Part shown: piece after piece, positions 1 to 8,231 of the stretch
Layout: each line of letters begins with the position of its first letter
Numbering within the stretch: the first letter of the stretch is position 1
DNA from: Chthonomonadaceae bacterium
GTDB lineage: Bacteria > Armatimonadota > Fimbriimonadia > Fimbriimonadales > Fimbriimonadaceae
Direction of reading: 5' to 3'
Length of the DNA: 64,000 nt
NCBI GenBank assembly: GCA_015709495.1
Contig: CP054189.1
Span: 682,001 to 746,000 of the forward strand
Translations under genes and position numbers: made by a program
Notes under the pieces: model-generated
Seen by the model: the letters and a program-made list of their open reading frames with translations, nothing else
What the model was told of the DNA's origin: nothing
Databases searched by the model: none

Positions 1-1
1 C

Positions 2-349
2 AGCGCGGAAACGCTGAGGCACACGGAGATCAGGGTTGAGGTGAAAACGGTTCGCAACGGTCCCAAGCTGCAAGTGGAGCTACAGAAGACCCGAGCCGCT
101 AAGGGCGATCCATCGAGCCGATACTACAACCGCGACCACTTCGATCTCGCCGCCGTCTGTATGGGAAGGGCCACGGGCGAATGGAGCGAGTTCAGGTACG
201 CGCTATGCATGGAGCTTCCTTCCCACAAGCTCCACGGGGACAAGCTTCAGGTTATGCATCCGATCACGCTCGAGGAAGGTTTACCCGTCCGTTGGTTTGG
301 GAGATTACAGGACGCAATCGACGCCTATGAAAGACTTGCTGGTCTATAA
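2..349 (+). CDS. PD-(D/E)XK nuclease-like protein, C-terminal part (5' end outside window)
   Basis: The frame is open from the window edge, so the real start lies upstream; the GTG at 41 is only an internal candidate. About 115 residues are visible. Near the left end is an E-I-R-V-E-V-K-T stretch followed by V-E-L-Q-K-T-R and then D-H-F-D-L-A-A-V. This is the beta-strand/ExK/strand/(D)xFD arrangement seen in PD-(D/E)XK nucleases such as restriction enzymes and intron-linked endonucleases. The gene overlaps the start of a DNA methyltransferase by 23 bases, so a restriction endonuclease paired with that methylase is the favoured reading. The N-terminal catalytic Asp is not visible and no specificity can be given. 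Confidence 0.55.
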   Translation, partial: SAETLRHTEIRVEVKTVRNGPKLQVELQKTRAAKGDPSSRYYNRDHFDLAAVCMGRATGEWSEFRYALCMELPSHKLHGDKLQVMHPITLEEGLPVRWFGRLQDAIDAYERLAGL

Positions 350-1247
350 GACGGAACTCGGAGAGATGCACTGCGCGGACAGCTTGGCTTTCATGCGCGG
401 GCTCAAAGAGGCGTCGGTGGACCTCGTGATGACATCGCCGCCGTACGCCCTGCACTTCAAGAAGGAATATGGCAACGCGGATCAGCACGAATACATCGCT
501 TGGATGCTTCCGTTCGCCGCCGAGATCAAGCGAATCCTCAAGCCCGAGGGCAGCTTCGTTCTGAACATTGGTGGAGCCTGGACGCCGGGAAAGCCCGTTC
601 GGTCGCTTTACCACTTCCGCCTGCTTCTGGCACTGTGCGACAAGGTGGGCTTCCATCTCGCGCAGGAAATGTTCTGGTACAACCCGGCGAAGATGCCCGC
701 GCCCGCCGAGTGGGTCAACGTTCAGCGAATCCGGGTCAAGGATTCGGTCGAATACCTGTTCTGGCTCTCGAAAACAGCCCGACCAAAGGCCAACAACAAC
801 AACGTGCTTCTCCCGTATAGCCGCGATATGCAGCGGCTTGTCGCCAGGGGAGTGAAGCAGACCGTGCGACCGTCGGGCCACGTAATCAAGAGCTCGTTTA
901 CGTCCGAAAACGCCGGGTCGATCCCCAGCAATCTGATCCAATGCGGAAACAACGAGAGCAATAGCAATTACATTCGGGGGTCCAAGGAGAAAGGAACCCA
1001 GATTCACCCCGCCCGGATTCCGGCCGAGCTGCCCAGGTTCTTCATTCGTTTCCTCACCGACCCTGGCGACCTTGTGCTGGACCCGTTTGCGGGTAGCAAT
1101 ACGACTGGAGCAGTCGCCGAGACTCTTGGTCGGCGTTGGCTGGGCGTGGAAATCAACGAGTCGTATGCCCGAGATTCGGAGCTAAGGTTTTCAGACCCTG
1201 ATCTGCTTCGCAACGGTCAGGTCAAGCTCCAAGAGTCGTTGCTTTGA
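327..1247 (+). CDS. DNA methyltransferase, beta class, probably N4-cytosine specific
   Basis: About 306 residues from the ATG at 327; a TTG at 297 would add ten residues. The catalytic motif IV, T-S-P-P-Y, is near residue 36, and the AdoMet-binding motif D-P-F-A-G-S-N-T-T is near residue 260, preceded by a motif X-like segment (P-A-R-I-P-A-E-L-P). The order IV, target-recognition region, then X and I defines the beta class. SPPY rather than DPPY favours transfer to the N4 of cytosine, as in type II modification enzymes. The middle region (about residues 100-220) would recognise the target. The overlap with the upstream nuclease-like gene supports a restriction-modification pair. The base specificity is inferred. 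Confidence 0.88.
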   Translation: MKDLLVYKTELGEMHCADSLAFMRGLKEASVDLVMTSPPYALHFKKEYGNADQHEYIAWMLPFAAEIKRILKPEGSFVLNIGGAWTPGKPVRSLYHFRLLLALCDKVGFHLAQEMFWYNPAKMPAPAEWVNVQRIRVKDSVEYLFWLSKTARPKANNNNVLLPYSRDMQRLVARGVKQTVRPSGHVIKSSFTSENAGSIPSNLIQCGNNESNSNYIRGSKEKGTQIHPARIPAELPRFFIRFLTDPGDLVLDPFAGSNTTGAVAETLGRRWLGVEINESYARDSELRFSDPDLLRNGQVKLQESLL

Positions 1248-1367
1248 CCAATCCGACCTTCAATATGGACATTGAAACGCTGATCTCTGTTGGGGAAGCG
1301 GACATTTGTGTCGGACGCTGTCGTCCAGAAAAGGAAGTTTTCGAGATTGCCGATTGAAGCCCACTCC

Positions 1368-1907
1368 GTGATCATTTCCACCTCACGCCTCACCATCCGC
1401 CCGTGGACCTTCGACGACCTCGAAGCGTTCTTTGCCGTCTATGGCGATCCCAAGGTTATGGAACCGCTCCTCGCCACCGCCATTGGGTCACTTGAAGAAG
1501 CAGAGGAACGGATGGCCAAGAACTTTCAAACCGCAGAGTCTTATCCACCTGGTTTGGGGTTCTGGGCTATTGAACGGACCGAAGATGCGCGGGTTGTCGG
1601 TTCGCTCATTCTGAAGCCGCTCCCCCAAGACACGCGGGTCGAGGTCGGGTGGCACTTAGGAAGCGCCTATTGGGGCAACGGGTACGCCACCGAAGCCGGG
1701 GGAGCTGCCCTCAGATATGGATTTGAAACGAGGGGCCTTGAGGAGATATTCGCCATTGTGAGGGCCGAAAACGATAAATCCCTCGCCGTTTGCGACCGGA
1801 TTGGCCTAAAGTTCCTCGAACTGACCGATCGTTACCATGACCTGACGCTCAGGCTCTACGGCCTCACCCGGGACGAATGGAACATTTCTTGCAGTCAGAG
1901 TGCCTAG
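1368..1907 (+). CDS. GNAT family N-acetyltransferase (RimJ/RimL-like)
   Basis: This GNAT-fold enzyme would move an acetyl group from acetyl-CoA to an amine, with an unknown substrate. The protein opens with S-T-S-R-L-T-I-R-P, the usual start of the RimJ/RimL subgroup. It has the acetyl-CoA-binding motif A around E-V-G-W-H-L and Y-W-G-N-G-Y-A-T-E-A, then the late N-D-K-S-L-A-V-C-D-R-I-G-L-K motif B region. I chose the GTG at 1368 because the family normally begins just before the LxxRP strand; a TTG at 1290 would add 26 residues without similarity. It stands alone between the methyltransferase and a tautomerase-like gene. Confidence 0.82.
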   Translation: MIISTSRLTIRPWTFDDLEAFFAVYGDPKVMEPLLATAIGSLEEAEERMAKNFQTAESYPPGLGFWAIERTEDARVVGSLILKPLPQDTRVEVGWHLGSAYWGNGYATEAGGAALRYGFETRGLEEIFAIVRAENDKSLAVCDRIGLKFLELTDRYHDLTLRLYGLTRDEWNISCSQSA

Positions 1908-1934
1908 TTGGCTCGTAGCTAACTTGGGGAATCC

Positions 1935-2312
1935 ATGCCACACATTCATCTGATCACCAGCGCCGACCTCGTTGAAAACGTGGACATCCCCGACATCCTC
2001 GGAAAGCTTGTGCGTGAGCTCGGGGCCTTCGAATCGGTGCGTCCCCGCCGCATCAAGGCTTATCACACGCTCCACAACAACTGGTCGATGGGAGAGGGCG
2101 CCCCTCCAGGGTTCGTCCACTGCCAGGTGCTGATTAAGGCCGGCCGGACCCCGGAACTGATCGAATCGATCCGCGAGGTGCTCTTTGCTACGCTGGTCGA
2201 GTGCTTTGGCAAGTCGTACGGCGAAAAGGAGGCCGCGATCTCGCTGGAGGTACGCGAGCTTTCGGAGAACGGGTACGTCTCCGTCCTGCCTATCGGACTC
2301 GACGGCGATTAG
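1935..2312 (+). CDS. 5-carboxymethyl-2-hydroxymuconate isomerase-like tautomerase
   Basis: The protein is 125 residues and begins M-P-H-I-H-L-I-T-S-A-D-L, the start expected of the CHMI (HpaF) branch of the tautomerase superfamily, in which the exposed Pro after Met removal is the catalytic base. The length also matches CHMI. No other homoprotocatechuate degradation genes are nearby, so the physiological substrate cannot be deduced. A short purine-rich stretch (TTGGGGAA) lies just before the start. Its stop overlaps the stop of the convergent deiodinase-like gene by four bases. Confidence 0.7.
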   Translation: MPHIHLITSADLVENVDIPDILGKLVRELGAFESVRPRRIKAYHTLHNNWSMGEGAPPGFVHCQVLIKAGRTPELIESIREVLFATLVECFGKSYGEKEAAISLEVRELSENGYVSVLPIGLDGD

Positions 2313-2917
2313 CCTTTCAGCAGGTTGCGCAACGCTAGCTCGGCTTCAGCGGGCTTAAATCCCGCGGGCCCTGGCGCGCTCCGATACCAAACGTTCCCCT
2401 TTAGGTCGACGATATAGATGCGGTCGGGCCACCCCTGATAGGCTCTCTCGACCGCATCGTCCATGCCGTCGACGATCATCGGCAGCGAGACTTCGAGTCC
2501 GACTGAACAGGCTTGGGCGGCCTCCTTGCGGTCTTCTTCGCTCTTGGCGGTCTTCACGATCACGCCGTCGCGCCTGTTGGCTTGCACCTGCCGTCCGTCC
2601 TCGGGGTGGGCCTCCCGGATGTAGACAATGTAGAAGTCCGCTTGCGTCTTTGTCGCCTGATACCACTTTTCGATCGCACCCGCCTGGGCGCGGAAGGGCG
2701 GTCACGTATAGCTGCCGAAGATCAGCACGGTCGGCTTCTTACCGTAGTTCGAACTCAGTTTAAAGGTGGACTTGCCATCCAGCGATTTGAGCTCGAAGTC
2801 CTTGGCGGCCTGTCCGACCTGGATTCCGCCGCGATCGGCGCGTTGGAGGTTCGGGCGTTGAGTTCCGTCAACAGGGGTCGCCATGAGTAAGGCCAGTGCG
2901 AGCGTCGTCACTACCAT
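2309..2917 (-). CDS. Deiodinase-like thioredoxin-fold selenoprotein (in-frame UGA read as selenocysteine)
   Basis: Read as one frame of 203 codons with one internal TGA at 2704-2702, this gives a 202-residue protein. It has a short hydrophobic N-terminus (residues 1-15, possible signal peptide) and then a redoxin domain. The sequence around the TGA reads F-G-S-Y-T-U-P-P-F-R and continues with Y-I-R-E-A-H-P-E-D-G. This is the active-site block and following strand of the bacterial iodothyronine-deiodinase-like family, where the U position is Cys or Sec. Coding similarity continues in the same frame on both sides, ending with R-I-Y-I-V-D-L-K-G-N-V. A SECIS-like hairpin follows the TGA. A peroxidase or thiol-redox role is likely; iodothyronine is an unlikely substrate. 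Automatic callers would split it into two pieces. A nonsense mutation is the alternative, but the exact position argues against it. Confidence 0.82.
2675..2692 (-). promoter_or_regulatory. Candidate bacterial SECIS hairpin
   Basis: On the minus strand, nine bases after the TGA at 2704-2702, the sequence CGCGCCC-AGGC-GGGTGCG forms a 7-bp stem (one G-U pair) with a four-base loop. The loop starts 16 nt after the UGA and has G at its second position. Bacterial SECIS elements, as known from E. coli fdhF and later surveys, place a small apical loop with a G in its first two positions about 16-37 nt after the UGA, so the fit is good. It lies inside the coding sequence, as in bacteria. SelB binding is inferred; no sel genes are in the window. 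Confidence 0.65.
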
Positions 2918-2966
2918 GTGGGGTTACGACGTCCTGCGCCGGTGATTGTTCTGTGGGCCGACTCGT

Positions 2967-3593
2967 TCAACCTAACACGTTGTTCGTGGTCTTGAAATGC
3001 AGCTTCGCGACCTTGTCGAGGGCCTCGCGGCCGTACTGCTCAACGAATCGTTTTCCTGCGGCGACGACCGCCGGAGACGCTCCCTTGGGGAGATCGACGC
3101 CGAACTCCTTCGAAAGCGCCTCCAAGCGCCATAGGAACTCCGCACGGGCGAGGATCGAGGCTGCGGCGACGGCGATGTCTTGCTCGCCCCGGACCATCGA
3201 GATAAGCTCGATCCGTTTGCCCTTTTCGAATAGCCTGCGCTTCAGAACCTCGGGGTCCGCGAACTGGTCGCTGATCACCTGAGAACAGGGCTGGAGTTCC
3301 AACACCTCTTCGATCGCCCTCGCGTGGCCCCAGGCCAGGAGTCGGTTGAGGTTGCCGATCTGGCGATAGAGTTCGTTGTATTTATGGGGAAGAATCGTCA
3401 GGACCTTGTGCGGACATGTCCGCTTGATCGTCGCGGCCAGCTTCTTCGCAACGCCATCGGCCAGCTTTTTCGAGTCCCGGACGCCGTCCAGTTCGGCAAG
3501 GTGCTCCGGGCCGACGTAGCAAGCGGCAACGACCAGCGGACCGAAAAAGTCCCCCTTCCCGCTTTCGTCGACTCCGATGTGTCCTTCGCGCAC
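2967..3593 (-). CDS. rnhC: Ribonuclease HIII-like (short form)
   Basis: It would cut the RNA strand of RNA-DNA hybrids. The start reads G-V-D-E-S-G-K-G-D-F-F-G-P-L-V, the HIII-type version of the type 2 RNase H motif, with the acidic pair at D9-E10. A third acidic site is in V-I-S-D-Q-F-A-D and a fourth in the E-Q-D-I-A-V-A-A-A-S-I-L-A-R segment. At 208 residues it is about 90 shorter than typical RNase HIII and has no room for the N-terminal TBP-like substrate-binding domain. It is divergent from tgt, with only about 40 bases between the two starts. Confidence 0.85.
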   Translation of the reverse strand: MREGHIGVDESGKGDFFGPLVVAACYVGPEHLAELDGVRDSKKLADGVAKKLAATIKRTCPHKVLTILPHKYNELYRQIGNLNRLLAWGHARAIEEVLELQPCSQVISDQFADPEVLKRRLFEKGKRIELISMVRGEQDIAVAAASILARAEFLWRLEALSKEFGVDLPKGASPAVVAAGKRFVEQYGREALDKVAKLHFKTTNNVLG

Positions 3594-3633
3594 AGTGGGC
3601 GAGCATACCTACGGCGCATCCATAATCGAGTCT

Positions 3634-4752
3634 GTGGACGGTCGCGTCGCGTTCGAAGTCGTCGCCGAGTGCCCTCGGACTGGGGCGCGCCGGGGGCTCT
3701 TACGCACGCCGGGAGGGGTGGTCGAGACGCCTGCCTTTATGCCGGTCGGAACCCAAGGGGCGGTGAAGACCGTCGGCAGCGAAGACTTGGAATCTCTGGG
3801 ATACCGGCTGATCCTTACAAACACCTATCACCTCGCCCTCCGCCCCGGGGCTGAGGTCGTCCGCGAGTTGGGCGGAATTCACAAGTTCATGGGCTGGTGC
3901 GGCGCCGTTCTTTCGGACTCAGGCGGGTACCAGGTGATGAGCCTGTCGTCGCGCAGGTCTCTCACCGACGAGGGGGTTCGCTTTCGCTCCCATCTCGACG
4001 GCAGTGAGTTGTTCCTAAGCCCTGAGGAATCGGTCCGAATCCAATCGGAATTGGGGGTCGATATTGCGATGTCGCTCGACGTGTGCCCGCCCTACCCATG
4101 TACGCGCGAGGAGGCCGCAGAGGCGATGCGGCTGACGCATTTGTGGGCGCCAAGGAACCTGGAATCCCGACTCTCGCTCCCCGAATCCCGAAGGCCGGCG
4201 CTTTTTGGAATCGTCCAAGGCGGGGTCCACGAAGACCTGCGCCGAGAGGCCGCTGAATTCCTTTCCAGCGCGCCGTTCGATGGGTTTGCGATCGGCGGCG
4301 TGAGCGTCGGCGAGCCCACCGAGTTGCAGCGGCCTGTGGTGCGCCAGGTCGCCCCTCTGCTCCCCCAGGAGAAGCCGCGCTACCTGATGGGAGTGGGGCA
4401 CCCCCAGGACATCCTTCACGCTGTGTCTTGCGGCATCGATCTCTTCGATTGCGTCTTGCCGACCCGGATGGCCCGCCACCATTGCCTCTACACGTTGCAG
4501 GGCCGCGTCAACATTCTCAACGAGCGGTGGTCCAAGCACAAGGGGCCGTTCGATCCGGCGAGCGTCTTTGCCCCGACCCAGCGCTACAGCGCGGCCTACG
4601 TCCGGCACCTATTCAAAGCGGGCGAACCACTCGGCCCCCGGTTAGCCACGCTGCACAATTTGGCGTTCTATAGCCGGCTGATGGAAGAGATTCGGCAAGC
4701 GATCTCCACGGGAACTTGGGACGATCTGCTGACCCGGTACGAAAGGGCCTGA
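3634..4752 (+). CDS. tgt: Queuine/preQ1 tRNA-ribosyltransferase lacking zinc-ligand cysteines
   Basis: It would exchange guanine 34 for preQ1 in GUN-anticodon tRNAs. The catalytic features are intact: the S-D-S-G-G-Y-Q motif with base-binding D95, A-I-G-G-V-S-V-G-E-P, and nucleophile D272 in F-D-C-V-L-P-T-R. The zinc site is not. The CxCxxC that follows the barrel is replaced by S310, F312 and T315 (A-S-V-F-A-P-T), while the fourth ligand, H341 in T-L-H-N-L, remains at the expected 31-residue distance. I chose GTG 3634 because the longer frame from 3577 runs into divergent rnhC and shows no similarity there. Length (372 residues) is normal. Confidence 0.92.
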   Translation: MDGRVAFEVVAECPRTGARRGLLRTPGGVVETPAFMPVGTQGAVKTVGSEDLESLGYRLILTNTYHLALRPGAEVVRELGGIHKFMGWCGAVLSDSGGYQVMSLSSRRSLTDEGVRFRSHLDGSELFLSPEESVRIQSELGVDIAMSLDVCPPYPCTREEAAEAMRLTHLWAPRNLESRLSLPESRRPALFGIVQGGVHEDLRREAAEFLSSAPFDGFAIGGVSVGEPTELQRPVVRQVAPLLPQEKPRYLMGVGHPQDILHAVSCGIDLFDCVLPTRMARHHCLYTLQGRVNILNERWSKHKGPFDPASVFAPTQRYSAAYVRHLFKAGEPLGPRLATLHNLAFYSRLMEEIRQAISTGTWDDLLTRYERA

Positions 4753-4766
4753 CCTCCGTGCCCGCG

Positions 4767-5498
4767 TCAGGGCTCCTTTCTGGGAGACTTCCCCATTGCG
4801 TAGATCATCCAGCCTGCGGGTTCGCCCAGCTTCACCTTGGGGTGGCACGCGAGACACGACTCATCAAAGTAGTCCATCCGCCTTGCGACCCAAATCGCCG
4901 TATCGCTCTCACTATCCAGGGTGGTTTGGGAGCCAGACAGGGCCTTCTTCGCGACGGCGACGAACTCGCCAGGCTTGATTTCGCTAGGAACCCCGTCGGG
5001 CGCGTCGACGAAGTTCGGCCGGGGGTTCGGCCGAGCGAGTTGTTCGAGCGCGAAGAACTGCCACACGACGGATCGCTTGGAATCCTCGATCCAAATCCTG
5101 AGACGAGCGGCCTCGGGGTCGATCGTCTCAATCAGCCCCGACTTCGCGCCCAGTACATGCGGCTGGAAGGTGTTGAACGCCGGGGACATCATAGGAAACC
5201 TGTATCCAAGGTTGGAGTACGTGTGAATGATCGAGAGCGGATTGACCTCGCGGGGCTTGCCCGTCTTCGGATCGATGGGCGGATCTTCCTTCTGCTGCCG
5301 GTAGAGTTCAGCGAGAGCTTTCGAGTTGATCCTTAGGGAGTCGGCCTGAAGCTCAAACCACCGTTCGGTGAACGCCAAGAACGTCTGGGGCGTCGGCTCC
5401 TGCGGCTGGGAAGCGCGTGGCTCCGAAGACCACTCTCCGCAACCGATAACCCCCCAACCTGCCGAAAGACCGCACAAGGCTGCGACAAGGCGTTTCAT
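4767..5498 (-). CDS. Predicted heme c lipoprotein (DUF3365/Tll0287-like)
   Basis: The chosen start gives M-K-R-L-V-A-A-L-C-G and a lipobox-like V-I-G-C near residue 19, so the mature protein is probably a lipid-anchored envelope protein of about 225 residues. Near the C-terminus is a single C-L-A-C-H heme c attachment motif followed by G-W-M-I-Y-A-M. The arrangement (long N-terminal region with I-H-T-Y-S-N-L-G-Y-R-F-P, then one CxxCH) resembles the DUF3365 family of heme-binding sensor-like domains. A role in redox sensing or electron transfer is inferred. It is convergent with tgt (14 bases apart). Confidence 0.6.
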   Translation of the reverse strand: MKRLVAALCGLSAGWGVIGCGEWSSEPRASQPQEPTPQTFLAFTERWFELQADSLRINSKALAELYRQQKEDPPIDPKTGKPREVNPLSIIHTYSNLGYRFPMMSPAFNTFQPHVLGAKSGLIETIDPEAARLRIWIEDSKRSVVWQFFALEQLARPNPRPNFVDAPDGVPSEIKPGEFVAVAKKALSGSQTTLDSESDTAIWVARRMDYFDESCLACHPKVKLGEPAGWMIYAMGKSPRKEP

Positions 5499-5584
5499 GC
5501 AACGTCCCCCCGCAGGGTTAGACTCCGAGACCTTTCTCCGGGTTACTCCGTTTCCGAGCCAAGCGGCCATGCCACAATACCGCC

Positions 5585-7303
5585 ATGCCGTTCGGGCGCT
5601 TCCTCCTTTGCCTCCACTCCCACATGCCGTACGTGCTCTCGCACGGCAAATCGCCCCACGGCACCGACTGGCTGATGGAGTCGGCGGCCGAGTGCTATCT
5701 GCCGATTCTCGACGTGCTCGACCGCCTGCATCGGCAGGGAATCCGGCCGCGCTGGACGATCAACCTGACCCCGATCCTGTGCGAGCAACTCGCGGACCCA
5801 AGCTTCGGCGATGAGTTCGAGGGGTATTGCCAATCGAAGATCGACTTCGCTATCGAAGATCAGAAGCGCTTCCACGGCGAGGGGCCGCTTTGGATGGAGG
5901 GCTTGGCGGGGTTCTGGCAACGCTACTACACCCGGGCGCTGGTCCAGTTCAAGCATGTCTGGGGGCGTCACATCCTCGAGGGGTTTCGGTTTTTTCAGGA
6001 GCAGGAGTCCATCGAGATCATCACCTGCGCTGCCACGCACGGGTACTTGCCCCTATTGGGTACGGACGAATCGTGCCAAGCCCAAGTGAAGCTCGCCGTC
6101 GACACCCACAAGGGGCACTTCGGCAAGCCTCCCCGCGGCATTTGGCTTCCGGAGTGCGCCTATCGGCCGTCCTACGAATGGCGGTCACCGCTCTCGCGCG
6201 AAGAGGTGGCTTGGCCTCGCAAGGGCGTCGAGGAGTACCTGGCGGAAAACGGGATCGAGTACTTCTTTGTGGATTCGCACATGATCCGGGGCGGGGCGCC
6301 GCTGGGGACCTATCACTTCCAATTCCTTCAGCTCGCCGAGTTGTTCGCTCAAAGCAGCCGGTTCTTTACGCCGCCGCCCGAAGCGCGGAGCGAATACGAG
6401 CATTACGCCCTTCCGAACGGGAGCGTTTGTTTTGCGCGCGATCCGCAGACGACCATCAAGGTGTGGTCGGGTGAGCACGGCTATCCGGGCGATCCTTACT
6501 ACCTTGAGTTCCATAAGCAGCTCTATCCGGGCCGACTGAGGTACTGGCGGATCAGCGAAGACAAGCGAAACCTCGGCGCCAAGCAGCCCTACGACCCGTG
6601 GCAGGCGTTCGAGCGGTTGGGCGGCCACGCCGAAGACCTCGTGGCTACGCTCAAGTCGCAGTTGGCGCTCTACCGAGGTGAGGCGGGCCGATCGGGGACG
6701 CTCGTCGCTATGTACGACACCGAGCTCTTCGGCCATTGGTGGTTCGAAGGCCCCGAGTTCCTCTACGAGCTCGCGCTACGGCTCCACAACGACCCGGACG
6801 TTCAATGCGCCACTGGATCGGAAGTCCTCGACGAAGAGCCTGCGCGGCACGCCCTGACCTTGCCGGAGGGCTCCTGGGGAGAAGGGGGGTACCACTACGT
6901 CTGGCTCAACAACGACAACTTCTGGACGTGGAAGGAGCTCTATCCGGCTGAGCGAGAGCTTCGGCGGATGGCTCGGGACTATGGCGACGGCCCCGCTCGC
7001 GGCATCGTCGAACAGGCCGCCCGCGAACTGCTGCTTGCCGAAGCCAGCGACTGGCAGTTCCTCATCTCCACGTTTTCGGCTCGGGACTATGCCGAGGTGC
7101 GGTTCGCCGATCATATCGAGAGGTTCAAGCGACTGGCGGGCATGGCGGAGAAGGTCCACGCGGGCGGAGCGTTGAGTCCATCCGAGGAGGAGTACTTCCA
7201 AGAATGCAGGCAAAAAGATGCCGCCTTCCAGCAGCTTAATCTCGGCCACTGGGCCAAGTTAGAACGCCCCGCCGGGGGAACTTCTGAAGCCGCCAAGAGG
7301 TAA
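5585..7303 (+). CDS. Glycoside hydrolase family 57, 1,4-alpha-glucan branching enzyme-like
   Basis: It likely makes alpha-1,6 branches in glycogen or another alpha-glucan in the cytoplasm; there is no signal peptide. The 572-residue protein has the GH57 N-terminal strand with H-S-H-M-P-Y, the nucleophile Glu at about residue 190 in G-I-W-L-P-E-C-A-Y-R-P, and the acid/base Asp at about residue 378 in M-Y-D-T-E-L-F-G-H-W-W-F-E-G-P. Both are conserved in characterised branching enzymes such as TK1436. A C-terminal helical domain follows (about residues 430-560). A seven-base gap separates it from a downstream lipoprotein gene. No other glycogen genes are in the window, and amylase activity cannot be excluded. 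Confidence 0.85.
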   Translation: MPFGRFLLCLHSHMPYVLSHGKSPHGTDWLMESAAECYLPILDVLDRLHRQGIRPRWTINLTPILCEQLADPSFGDEFEGYCQSKIDFAIEDQKRFHGEGPLWMEGLAGFWQRYYTRALVQFKHVWGRHILEGFRFFQEQESIEIITCAATHGYLPLLGTDESCQAQVKLAVDTHKGHFGKPPRGIWLPECAYRPSYEWRSPLSREEVAWPRKGVEEYLAENGIEYFFVDSHMIRGGAPLGTYHFQFLQLAELFAQSSRFFTPPPEARSEYEHYALPNGSVCFARDPQTTIKVWSGEHGYPGDPYYLEFHKQLYPGRLRYWRISEDKRNLGAKQPYDPWQAFERLGGHAEDLVATLKSQLALYRGEAGRSGTLVAMYDTELFGHWWFEGPEFLYELALRLHNDPDVQCATGSEVLDEEPARHALTLPEGSWGEGGYHYVWLNNDNFWTWKELYPAERELRRMARDYGDGPARGIVEQAARELLLAEASDWQFLISTFSARDYAEVRFADHIERFKRLAGMAEKVHAGGALSPSEEEYFQECRQKDAAFQQLNLGHWAKLERPAGGTSEAAKR

Positions 7304-7309
7304 AACGAA

Positions 7310-8209
7310 GTGGTGAATAGCCGGTCCATCACGATTCTTTGTGTCGGAGCGTTGGTGCTGGCAGGTTGCTCCAGCAAGAAGCCCGATGACACGAAGCCCA
7401 ACGCAGTGGGGTCCAACTCCCCCAAGCCCGGCGTCGACTCGCCGATCCCCGAAGGGCTTCTGCCCAGCCCCCCTGAATTCGCCGAGCCTTCGGAGCCTCC
7501 CCCCAAAGGCAGCAAAGGCTGGACGAAAACCGAGCTTGCCGCCGCTCAACTCGCCGACGAAGTTGCGGGCGCGATGGCGAATCTGAATGGGGTCTATGGA
7601 GAGGCCCGGACTCTCATCCTGACCGCCGCAGGAAAGGGCCAGCACAAGAGCGTGATTCGGATCGCCGACGCCAAACATTTCCATGTGGATTACTTCGTCG
7701 GCAAGGAAGCGCCGAGTTCGGCGAGCCTCAAGAGCGACGGCACGACGAAGGCATCGTTCAGCGGCAAGGGCGTAACCGATCAGACTCCGGTCGGAACAGC
7801 GAGCGCGGACGCTAACCTGACGGATACGGAACTGGTCGAAAAGTGGCCCTACGAGTTTTCGCGGCTCATGTTCCGGGGCCTCGTGGACGGCAAGGACGCC
7901 TGGAAGCCGGTTCTGATGGGTCTGGCGCGAGGCGAAGGCGGATTCGAGACCACGGTCGAGGAACGGGAAAGAAAGGTCGGCGACAAGATCGTGCGCAATT
8001 TCCGAGTCCTTGCGGTTCGGAAGGCGAGTTCGGCCAAGAAGCTCGGCGAGTGCACCATCGAGATGGTGTTCGACGCAGACCGAAAGCTTCCCGTCACAAT
8101 CCGCGTCGACCGGAAGGACGCCAAAGGGAGCCCGTACCGGCTCCACTGGTCCGCCGGATGGAACTTCAATCAGAAGTTCGACGCGAAGGTGTTTCAGTTC
8201 GCTAGCTGA
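7310..8209 (+). CDS. Lipoprotein with possible LolA-like fold, function unknown
   Basis: The N-terminus has a positively charged start, a hydrophobic stretch and the lipobox L-A-G-C, so it is a predicted lipoprotein of 299 residues. A Pro- and Lys-rich linker (about residues 22-70) leads to a globular domain with alternating strands and a long helix. This is loosely reminiscent of LolA/DUF1571-type lipoprotein-handling domains, but no diagnostic motif is visible. It starts with GTG (a second GTG follows directly) seven bases after the GH57 gene and is probably cotranscribed with it. Confidence 0.55.
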   Translation: MVNSRSITILCVGALVLAGCSSKKPDDTKPNAVGSNSPKPGVDSPIPEGLLPSPPEFAEPSEPPPKGSKGWTKTELAAAQLADEVAGAMANLNGVYGEARTLILTAAGKGQHKSVIRIADAKHFHVDYFVGKEAPSSASLKSDGTTKASFSGKGVTDQTPVGTASADANLTDTELVEKWPYEFSRLMFRGLVDGKDAWKPVLMGLARGEGGFETTVEERERKVGDKIVRNFRVLAVRKASSAKKLGECTIEMVFDADRKLPVTIRVDRKDAKGSPYRLHWSAGWNFNQKFDAKVFQFAS

Positions 8210-8231
8210 GAGGGTTTTGGGGGCTTCGTCC

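Noticed and set aside
264-1007. A 247-residue minus-strand frame over the methyltransferase
   Set aside because: The plus frame has ordered methyltransferase motifs; the minus frame has none.
2355-2705. Long arginine-rich minus-strand frame overlapping the deiodinase-like gene
   Set aside because: Its composition (Arg and Pro rich, no family pattern) is that of a GC-rich shadow; the other frame has clear redoxin similarity on both sides of the TGA.
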